A stretch of 15,406 nucleotides of DNA from the NCBI GenBank assembly GCA_902765655.1, contig CACXAK010000015.1, positions 1-15,406 of the forward strand, given 5' to 3'. A program made the translations under genes and the position numbers. The notes under the pieces were generated by a model. The model did no database searches and was not told the DNA's origin. It saw only the letters and a list, made by a program, of their open reading frames with translations. This document shows, piece by piece, positions 7,355 to 13,126 of this stretch; the first letter of the stretch is position 1, and every line of letters begins with the position of its first letter. This stretch comes from an uncultured bacterium (GTDB taxonomy: Bacteria; Cyanobacteriota; Vampirovibrionia; Gastranaerophilales; Gastranaerophilaceae).

Positions 7355-7458
7355 CATCAAAAATTCAATGTTATTTTTTTTATCATTTTGGGATTAATAT
7401 GCATGGAAGATTGAAAGATTATTCCAAACGATGGCAAGAGAAACCAAAGGAGGTTATC

Positions 7459-7551
7459 ATGGCTATCAATTTAATCCTTTTCGGGTTTATCGTTTACACT
7501 GCATTGATCGTAGTACCAAGCATCTGGGATGAGTTAACCGCTGAAGGATAA
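7459..7551 (+). CDS. Single-pass membrane microprotein, 30 aa
   Basis: A 30-codon ORF with the best ribosome binding site in the window: AAAGGAGG at 7446-7453, five bases before ATG. The peptide is one hydrophobic helix (NLILFGFIVYTALIVV, about residues 4-19) followed by PSIWDELTAEG, a short acidic tail. This is the shape of small subunits or regulators of membrane complexes. All five isoleucines use ATC, and GC is about 40%. Both are unlike the neighbouring AT-rich genes and suggest selection for high expression. The frame is open back to an ATG at 7399 (50 aa), but that start has no comparable ribosome binding site. No known family is recognised; it does not match the small photosystem, cytochrome b6f or KdpF subunits I recall. 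It is divergent from the zinc-ribbon gene. Confidence 0.75.
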   Translation: MAINLILFGFIVYTALIVVPSIWDELTAEG

Positions 7552-7656
7552 ATATTTTTTTTGTTAAAGCATTTATGTTTTCTGTAAGTTTGTAGATTTT
7601 TAAGTGTGGAAGTTACGTTTATTCAAAAACGCAGATATTTTGTGCATGCAAAAATT

Positions 7657-8631
7657 TTATCCTGAAATTTGACTTTCCCCAAGGATAAACACGTTCCAAT
7701 TTTTTGATTCTTCTTTTACGGCTTTGTAAAAGTCTTTTACTAAAATATGGCGTGTCTGAATGGGATTGTAATTTTTTGATTTCAGATAATCTTCAAGTTT
7801 TTGTGAATTATTTATATATTTTTTCTGTTTTACGATAGGGTAAAATGCGCGTTTTTTTCTGGCTATTTCACAAAGCATTGCATTTATGATTTGATCATAA
7901 TCAATTTCATATCCGCTGTTTGTAGTGATATCAAGTATATAATTCAGATTATCCTCGGTTGTAATTGAGAAGTAAGCCAAAACTTTATTTGATTCTTCAT
8001 AAACATATCTTGTTTTGTAAAATCTTGAAAAACCCTGAAAGAATTCGCTTTCAAACTCTTTATAATGTCTGAGCAGAGATGGTTTGAATATATTAATTAC
8101 TTCTCCATTGTATAATTCTGAAATTGCTTTGGCATCCGAATTTTGAGCATAACGCCATTTAAGATTTGTTTTTTGGGGAATCGGGTGCTCAATTTTCCAC
8201 AGAGTTTCGGAAGAACATTGCCTGAATCCGCAGCCGTTTACAAATAAATCAAACAATTCATTGTGACATTCATCAATAACAACACTGAATGTATGTGCTC
8301 CTTTTCCTCCCATTTTTTGTATAAGAAATTCAACGAGCTGTTTGCCTATTTCATATCGGTTTTCTTTAAATATTAATCTTGTTATATTTATTTTGTAATG
8401 ATTACCGGGAGTGCAAACACAAGTTATTAAACCCAGAATTTCTTTATCTTCAATAAGGATAAACGATTCAGAGCGGAACTTCATTGATAACGGCATCATT
8501 GCATTAACAAATCCCAATGATTCCTGAATAAGGTTTCTTGCAAGTTTGTCGCTGTCGTCATCGCATAAATATGATATAAGTTTTTTCAGCTTTGAATAAT
8601 CAAAACAATTTAATCTTCTGATTGTTACCAT
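7657..8631 (-). CDS. GNAT-family N-acetyltransferase-like protein, 324 aa
   Basis: Probable acyl-CoA-dependent N-acetyltransferase. Residues 58-70 (ILIEDKEILGLIT) match the GNAT beta2-beta4 region. RLIFKENRYEIGKQLVEFL (85-103) fits motif A, though the usual R-x-x-G-x-G/A acetyl-CoA loop is degenerate. LFDLFVNGCGFR (127-138) fits motif B. A second half (about 155-300) again looks GNAT-like (WRYAQNSDAKAISELYN, then VYEESNKVLAYFSITT), so this is likely a tandem-GNAT protein; the substrate is unknown. ATG at 8631 is chosen over the TTG six bases upstream because TATAAT ends immediately before that TTG. There is no Shine-Dalgarno sequence, and the promoter geometry predicts a leaderless mRNA. No terminator is evident downstream. 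Confidence 0.75.
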   Translation of the reverse strand: MVTIRRLNCFDYSKLKKLISYLCDDDSDKLARNLIQESLGFVNAMMPLSMKFRSESFILIEDKEILGLITCVCTPGNHYKINITRLIFKENRYEIGKQLVEFLIQKMGGKGAHTFSVVIDECHNELFDLFVNGCGFRQCSSETLWKIEHPIPQKTNLKWRYAQNSDAKAISELYNGEVINIFKPSLLRHYKEFESEFFQGFSRFYKTRYVYEESNKVLAYFSITTEDNLNYILDITTNSGYEIDYDQIINAMLCEIARKKRAFYPIVKQKKYINNSQKLEDYLKSKNYNPIQTRHILVKDFYKAVKEESKNWNVFILGESQISG

Positions 8632-8637
8632 AATCAA

Positions 8638-8666
8638 ATTATAGCTTTATTTTCGCTTTGTTGCAA
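8638..8666 (-). promoter_or_regulatory. Sigma70-type promoter giving a leaderless GNAT mRNA
   Basis: On the minus strand: TTGCAA (8661-8666), a 17-bp spacer, a perfect TATAAT (8638-8643), then six bases (TTGATT) and the ATG. The expected transcript start is the A of ATG at 8631. This is the clearest promoter in the window. Confidence 0.75.
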
Positions 8667-8771
8667 GTTAGTAATTTATTAATATTTGTTAATATATTTA
8701 TAAATTTTTTAAAGTTTTTCTAAATGTGTGTCGATATCTTATTTGTAATTAGTCTAATGGAGATAAACATT

Positions 8772-8924
8772 ATGAAGAAGATAACAACACCATCCTTGAA
8801 TAGATGCGAAAGTGTTGAATTAATATTAAGAGGAGCAAAAAAGCGCAGAATTATGGCTTATTCAATAGCTGCGGAAGTAAATTCCAATGCGGGAGTTAAG
8901 ACCAATTTGCGCGCAGTGAAGTAA
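8772..8924 (+). CDS. Small basic protein, 50 aa
   Basis: Unrecognised 50-residue protein, strongly basic (about a quarter Lys/Arg), starting MKKITTPSLNRCES and containing GAKKRRIMAYSIAAE. No membrane helix, and only one Cys. The start at 8772 is chosen over the in-frame ATG at 8724 because TGGAGA lies nine bases before it. A strong intrinsic terminator 50 bp after the stop indicates a discrete monocistronic unit. The small size and charge would suit a nucleic-acid- or ribosome-associated peptide, but that is only a guess. Confidence 0.6.
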   Translation: MKKITTPSLNRCESVELILRGAKKRRIMAYSIAAEVNSNAGVKTNLRAVK

Positions 8925-8975
8925 TTTATGCTATGAGAGTATTAAAACACAAATAAGAAGAGAGTTTTATAATTC

Positions 8976-9001
8976 CCGGTTCGAAAACGAACCGGCTTTT
9001 T
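8976..9001 (+). terminator. Rho-independent terminator after the 50-aa gene
   Basis: An 8-bp perfect stem CCGGTTCG / CGAACCGG with an AAAA loop, followed by CTTTTT. It closes the unit starting at 8772. Confidence 0.93.
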
Positions 9002-9041
9002 ATTGTTCAAAATAACGTGTCTTTATTTTTTTTCAAAAATA

Positions 9042-9050
9042 TGTTATTAT
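9042..9050 (+). promoter_or_regulatory. Extended -10 box for the Cys-rich membrane protein gene
   Basis: TGTTATTAT (TGn plus TATTAT), 31 bases before the ATG at 9082. It predicts a transcript start near 9057 and a short leader holding AGGAG. No good -35 is seen. Confidence 0.4.
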
Positions 9051-9081
9051 TGCTTTGCATACAAATAAACAGGAGTCAAAT

Positions 9082-9447
9082 ATGGAAGAAGAAATGAATC
9101 AAAATCAATGTGAGTGCGGAGAAAGTAACTGCCAATGTGAAGAACATAACTGCTCAAAAGAATGTTCGGTCAGAGGTTATGATATTCTTGCTCTGATATT
9201 TTGTATATATCCGATTGCAATTTCAATTTTTGGAATTGATTATCACAATGCGGATGCAATGGTTCAGACGGGTGTTAAAATGTTATCATTCATAGCATTT
9301 CCCCTTGTATCAGCAATTATAAGTCTGAAAAAATCTGATAAGTGCAGAACTCACGGTTCAATTGTTTTTACTGCAGTATTTATTTTACTTGTTGTATATT
9401 CTGTGATTCTTCTTGTCGGGTTTACTGACGGCGGGAAATTATTTTAA
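9082..9447 (+). CDS. Cys-rich N-terminus, three-helix membrane protein, 121 aa
   Basis: Unrecognised. The first about 30 residues hold seven cysteines in an acidic stretch (CECGESNCQCEEHNCSKEC), reminiscent of metal-binding tails. Three hydrophobic helices follow: DILALIFCIYPIAISIFGI, VKMLSFIAFPLVSAIISL and IVFTAVFILLVVYSVILLVG. There is no cleavable signal peptide, so the Cys-rich tail is probably cytoplasmic or forms a disulfide- or metal-bound cap. The start at 9082 is chosen over an upstream TTG (9055) because AGGAG sits six bases before it. The unit has its own promoter-like box and is followed by a 13-bp inverted repeat that can act as its terminator. Confidence 0.8.
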   Translation: MEEEMNQNQCECGESNCQCEEHNCSKECSVRGYDILALIFCIYPIAISIFGIDYHNADAMVQTGVKMLSFIAFPLVSAIISLKKSDKCRTHGSIVFTAVFILLVVYSVILLVGFTDGGKLF

Positions 9448-9470
9448 TAATATATAAATACATAGATTTT

Positions 9471-9512
9471 CATGCCAAATATGTTTCATTCATATTTGGC
9501 ATGTTTATTTTA
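9471..9512 (+). terminator. 13-bp inverted repeat with T-rich tail, overlapping the mnmG promoter
   Basis: CATGCCAAATATG (9471-9483) and CATATTTGGCATG (9491-9503) form a perfect 13-bp stem with a 7-base loop, followed by TTTATTTTAT. It can terminate the upstream membrane-protein gene. Its right arm lies where the -35 of mnmG would be, and its T-tract runs into the mnmG TATAAT at 9511-9516. An operator role is therefore also possible. Confidence 0.75.
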
Positions 9513-9516
9513 TAAT
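9511..9516 (+). promoter_or_regulatory. -10 box placed for leaderless mnmG transcription
   Basis: A perfect TATAAT followed by exactly six bases (GTTCTT) and the ATG at 9523. There is no Shine-Dalgarno sequence. The -35 position overlaps the preceding inverted repeat. Confidence 0.6.
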
Positions 9517-9522
9517 GTTCTT

Positions 9523-11403
9523 ATGTATAGCGGATATTTGCATAATCAGTATGATGTAATTGTTGTAGGTGGCGGACACGCCGGCTGTGAGGCAGTTTTG
9601 GCGTGTGCAAAATTGGGGTTAAAAGTTCTTTTGGCAACTTTGAATGTCGAAAATATTGCCCTTCAGCCCTGCAATCCTGCAGTCGGCGGTCCTGCAAAGT
9701 CTACTTTAGTGCGTGAAATAGATGCTCTAGGCGGGGTTATGGGTGAGGTTACGGATGCTACATATCTGCAGTTAAAAACGCTAAATTCCTCAAAAGGTCC
9801 TGCAGTAAGAGCACTGCGCGCTCAGTCAGATAAAGCTGAATATTCCCGCTATATGCGCAATTTACTCGAAAATAATGAAAATGTTTTTATAAAGCAATGT
9901 TGTATAACGGAATTAAAAGTAGAAAATGGTGAAATTGTCGGCGCCGTTGATGAATTCGGTGCAGAATATTCGGCACGTGCTGTTGTATTGACAACTGGAA
10001 CATCTCTGGAAGGAAGAATTTTTGTCGGTCTAAGATCATTCAGCGCCGGAAGATTGGGTGAAAAGGCCGCAATTGGCTTATCTGATAGTTTGCATAAATT
10101 AGGTATTGAAACTAAAAAACTCAAAACGGGAACTCCTGCCAGAGTCGATAAGCGTACTATTGATTATTCAAAAATGATTATTCAGCCCGGAGATGAAGAG
10201 CTAAATTTCTTTTCATTTAAGCCAAATCGCCCGATTAGGAAAACATATCCATGTTATCTGACAAAAACAAACGAAGAAACTCACAAAATAATTCGTGAAA
10301 ATCTTGATAAATCCCCAATGTATCAGGGATTGATTCAGGGGGTAGGGCCAAGATACTGTCCGTCTATCGAAGATAAAGTTGTTCGTTTTGCCTCAAATCC
10401 TTCTCATCATATTTTTATTGAACCGGAAGGTTTAGGAACTTACGAAACTTATATTCAGGGATTTTCAACCAGTTTGCCTTATGATGTTCAGGTTCGTATG
10501 ATAAGAAGCTTGCCGGGACTTGAAAAAGCCCATATTATCAAACCGGCTTATGCTGTAGAATATGATTATGTCCCTGCAATTCAGACTACACATTCGCTGA
10601 TGTCTAAAAAAATAAAGGGGCTTTTCTTCGGCGGACAAATTAACGGGACAAGCGGATATGAAGAAGCTGCAGCTCAGGGATTAATTGCGGGTATAAATGC
10701 ATTTAATTATATTAATGGCTCAGAGATGCTTGAATTGTCGAGAAGTTCATCTTATACAGGAACCTTAATTGATGATTTGGTAACAAAAGATATTCAGGAT
10801 CCGTACAGAATGTTGACTTCACGTTCTGAATACAGATTATTGCTAAGGCAGGATAATGCCGATGAGAGGTTAACTCCAATCGGTCATAAATTGGGGCTTA
10901 TTGATGATGAGCAATTTTTCAGGTTTGAAGAAAAGCAAAGATTAATTAAAGAAGAAACTAAACGCCTTGAAACAGTAAAAATACCTGCGAATGAAGAAAC
11001 AAACAGGATTCTGGCGAAATATGACGAGCATCTTGAAAGAGGGATGCGCGCATCTGAACTTTTAAAACGACCAAATATTGATTATAAAATTATACAAGAG
11101 CTTGATTCTCAGACACAAGCCATGCAAATTTCAAAAGATGTTTATGAGCAGATAGAGGTCATAATTAAATATGAAGGATACATAAAACGTCAGGAAGATC
11201 AGGTTAATAATGCCGGTAAGCTCGAAAAATTTAAAATCCCGGATGATATTGATTATTCAAAAATTAATCACATTTCTTCCGAAACAAAAGACAAACTTTC
11301 AAAAATCAGACCGAAAGATTTGGCACAAGCATCAAGAATCGGCGGGATTAAACCGGCGGATATATCTGTTTTAATGGTGCTGCTTGATAAGCACAGAATT
11401 TAA
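9523..11403 (+). CDS. mnmG: tRNA uridine-5-carboxymethylaminomethyl(34) synthesis enzyme MnmG (GidA)
   Basis: FAD- and folate-dependent enzyme that, with MnmE, installs the carboxymethylaminomethyl group at U34 of certain tRNAs. The N-terminal Rossmann motif VVGGGHAGCEA (14-24) binds FAD. GGPAKSTLVREIDALGG follows. Both family signatures are present: GPRYCPSIEDKVVRF and GGQINGTSGYEEAAAQGLIA. The Arg-rich RMLTSRSEYRLLLRQDNAD block and the C-terminal helical MnmE/tRNA-binding domain, ending near ARIGGIKPADISVLMVLL, are also there. The frame is open upstream, but an earlier ATG (9472) lies inside the inverted repeat. The start at 9523 gives 626 aa, the usual length, and fits a -10 box six bases upstream. 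mnmE is not in the window. The gene converges on the TPR gene with a 7-bp gap. Confidence 0.97.
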   Translation: MYSGYLHNQYDVIVVGGGHAGCEAVLACAKLGLKVLLATLNVENIALQPCNPAVGGPAKSTLVREIDALGGVMGEVTDATYLQLKTLNSSKGPAVRALRAQSDKAEYSRYMRNLLENNENVFIKQCCITELKVENGEIVGAVDEFGAEYSARAVVLTTGTSLEGRIFVGLRSFSAGRLGEKAAIGLSDSLHKLGIETKKLKTGTPARVDKRTIDYSKMIIQPGDEELNFFSFKPNRPIRKTYPCYLTKTNEETHKIIRENLDKSPMYQGLIQGVGPRYCPSIEDKVVRFASNPSHHIFIEPEGLGTYETYIQGFSTSLPYDVQVRMIRSLPGLEKAHIIKPAYAVEYDYVPAIQTTHSLMSKKIKGLFFGGQINGTSGYEEAAAQGLIAGINAFNYINGSEMLELSRSSSYTGTLIDDLVTKDIQDPYRMLTSRSEYRLLLRQDNADERLTPIGHKLGLIDDEQFFRFEEKQRLIKEETKRLETVKIPANEETNRILAKYDEHLERGMRASELLKRPNIDYKIIQELDSQTQAMQISKDVYEQIEVIIKYEGYIKRQEDQVNNAGKLEKFKIPDDIDYSKINHISSETKDKLSKIRPKDLAQASRIGGIKPADISVLMVLLDKHRI

Positions 11404-11410
11404 AAATGAC

Positions 11411-12163
11411 CTAAACAAGTGAAAGTTTTGTAGCAGAAGTTGTTATTTTTCTTAGTTTTTCTATTCTGCGCATTACAAAATTTGCGTTTTTATCTGAGGG
11501 GCTATATTCAAGAAACTTGTGATAATATCGTTTTGCTTCTCTTTGTTTCCCAAGTTTGTCGAGGCAAAATGCAATGTCATAGTATCCCTGTATATAATTA
11601 GGATTAATTTTTAAAATTTGTTTATATAATTCAAGTGCAGAATTAAAAAGCTCCATTTTTACCAAAAGTGTTGATTTTCTTATGTAAGCGTTCAGGTATG
11701 TCGGAGAATTTTCAATCAGTTTTTGATAAATCATCATTGCCATGTCCTGTTCATCGCACTGTTCATGCGCCAGACCTAATTGATAGATTGCATCAGCATT
11801 ATCCGGCTCTAATTCAACGGCATGAATGAAGCATTTTATTGCTTTACAAGGTGTTTCATCCTCCAAATGGCAAAGCCCGAGTTCATAAAAAGTTTCAAAA
11901 TTGTCTTTGTCTAGTAGTGCGGCCTTTTCTAATGAATTAATTGCTTTTTTAAGCTTCCCCAAATTCTTATAGCATACTCCCAAATTTAAATATGTATCAG
12001 GATTATTTCGGTCAAGTAAAACAGAATTAAGATAACAACTGATTGCTTCTTTGAAAGATTTTTTGGACTTTAAAATATCGGCTTTGTTTCTCAAGTCTGT
12101 TTTTTGTTTCTGAACCTTGAATGGTGTGCTCATATATTCGGATTTTGAAATATTTTTGCTCAA
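11411..12163 (-). CDS. Tetratricopeptide repeat protein, about 250 aa
   Basis: A soluble solenoid of about six TPRs from residue about 28 to 235. Typical units are NPDTYLNLGVCYKNLGKLKKAINSLEKAALLD and the next, beginning NFETFYELGLCHLEDE; others follow at AIYQLGLAHEQCDEQDMA and GYYDIAFCLDKLGKQREA. There is no signal peptide or second domain, so it is probably a cytoplasmic scaffold or adaptor; the partner is unknown. The start is uncertain. TTG at 12163 has only AAGAAG upstream, and ATG at 12133 (240 aa) has no ribosome binding site. A short ORF at 12192 with a -10-like TAAAAT five bases upstream overlaps the TTG, so the real N-terminus may be elsewhere. It is divergent from the secreted pair and convergent with mnmG. 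Confidence 0.85.
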   Translation of the reverse strand: MSKNISKSEYMSTPFKVQKQKTDLRNKADILKSKKSFKEAISCYLNSVLLDRNNPDTYLNLGVCYKNLGKLKKAINSLEKAALLDKDNFETFYELGLCHLEDETPCKAIKCFIHAVELEPDNADAIYQLGLAHEQCDEQDMAMMIYQKLIENSPTYLNAYIRKSTLLVKMELFNSALELYKQILKINPNYIQGYYDIAFCLDKLGKQREAKRYYHKFLEYSPSDKNANFVMRRIEKLRKITTSATKLSLV

Positions 12164-12192
12164 CTTCTTTGCTCTTCTTTATTAGCTTCCAT
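12160..12192 (-). other. 10-codon upstream ORF overlapping the TPR start
   Basis: ATG at 12192 encodes MEANKEEQRS and stops at a TGA that overlaps the TTG start of the TPR gene. TAAAAT (12198-12203) lies five bases before the ATG, close to the leaderless spacing seen at other genes here. It may be a leader peptide coupled to TPR translation, the true TPR N-terminus cut off by a one-base indel, or chance. Confidence 0.3.
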
Positions 12193-12277
12193 TGCTAATT
12201 TTAAATTTTTTTTGTAAAGAGAATAACCACCATTTGATGTAAAGATTAATCAATCATTAGATTTATTCGCATATTAA

Positions 12278-12286
12278 TGGTATAAA
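12278..12286 (+). promoter_or_regulatory. Extended -10 box placed for leaderless transcription of the secreted-pair operon
   Basis: TGGTATAAA with exactly six bases (TTTGTT) between the hexamer and the ATG at 12293. A TTAGAT lies 18 bp upstream of TATAAA as a weak -35. No Shine-Dalgarno sequence is present. Confidence 0.55.
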
Positions 12287-12292
12287 TTTGTT

Positions 12293-13126
12293 ATGAAAAA
12301 GTTGTTAATTGTTTTAGGGATTTCAAGTTTAGTTTTTTTACCGTCTGTACCTGTAATTGCTGATGATGCGGTTCAGTTGAGAGGGGTAGAAAAGCCGAAA
12401 ATTGAATTGCCGAAACAGGATTATAAAAAAACGGATACTCTTTTAACTGAAGATGATGAAATTCTTAATCAGATTGTAAAACTTCAGCGAGAAAAAGATC
12501 TTGAAGATATAGATAATTTGTGGAAAGGTACAGTTTCAAATAATCAGGTTATCGGATTTGCGCTTAAAAAGCTTGCTACGCCGGAAAGTCAAAGAAGAAT
12601 TCATTCATCTCTTATGGCAAAAACACTCTCTGCAATAGTATCCGGTGCTTCTCTTGCTCCTACCTTGCTGGGGCAAAACTATATGATCCAGTCTGCGACA
12701 TATGGGGCAGGTAAGATTGCACAAAATCTTTTGAACAGAAAGAATATACCAAAGGAAATTCCTTTGACAGATACTGAATTAATTGAACTAGCAGGACTTA
12801 TTGAAAACTTGCAGGATAAAATAATAAGTGCATATTACAATTATAAAAACAGTTTGGCATTGCTGAAAGAAATTCGTTCAAGAGAAATGCTTTACAGTAA
12901 AAATTATGCAAAAGCTATGGATGATGAGGATTTTTTAGAAATAGCAATTCAGTCAACTCTTTATCAGGATATGCAATTAGAAGAAGAAAAATATATTCAG
13001 CTGTGTAAAAAATATCATCTTGAACTTCAGCGGCTTGCAGGTAAAAAGGTTGTAGATGAGCTGAATTTATATCAGTATGATTATGAAGCAACTCTTGTTG
13101 GAAATGGGGTGAATAATGCGAAATAA
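12293..13126 (+). CDS. Secreted TolC-like coiled-coil protein A, 277 aa
   Basis: Not a family I can name. A classical signal peptide (MKKLLIVLGISSLVFLPSVPVIA, cut before DDA) sends it across the inner membrane. Mature blocks are DNLWKG (74-79), GFALKKLATP (88-97), a Gly/Ala-rich weakly hydrophobic region (about 108-145) and the helical block beginning TDTELIELAGLIENLQDK (159) with AYYNYKNS (180-187). A long helix ends at LQRLAGKKVVDEL (246-258). The same blocks recur in the downstream gene, so the two are paralogues. The YYxYxN...L.xLxG pattern resembles one helical hairpin of TolC-type outer membrane efflux proteins, but the porin strands are not evident. The product is likely periplasmic or outer-membrane associated. 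It overlaps the next gene by 11 bp. Leaderless start predicted. Confidence 0.85.
   Translation: MKKLLIVLGISSLVFLPSVPVIADDAVQLRGVEKPKIELPKQDYKKTDTLLTEDDEILNQIVKLQREKDLEDIDNLWKGTVSNNQVIGFALKKLATPESQRRIHSSLMAKTLSAIVSGASLAPTLLGQNYMIQSATYGAGKIAQNLLNRKNIPKEIPLTDTELIELAGLIENLQDKIISAYYNYKNSLALLKEIRSREMLYSKNYAKAMDDEDFLEIAIQSTLYQDMQLEEEKYIQLCKKYHLELQRLAGKKVVDELNLYQYDYEATLVGNGVNNAK

Noticed and set aside
7399..7458. 50-aa version of the microprotein starting at 7399
   Set aside because: The frame is open, but the ATG at 7459 has a near-perfect ribosome binding site that would otherwise lie inside the coding sequence.
8632..8637. TTG start two codons upstream for the GNAT gene
   Set aside because: It directly abuts the TATAAT box, so it would lie upstream of the expected transcript start.
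9472..9522. Upstream ATG extending MnmG by 17 residues
   Set aside because: It lies inside a perfect inverted repeat with no ribosome binding site. The extension is not part of the family, and a -10 box fits the ATG at 9523.
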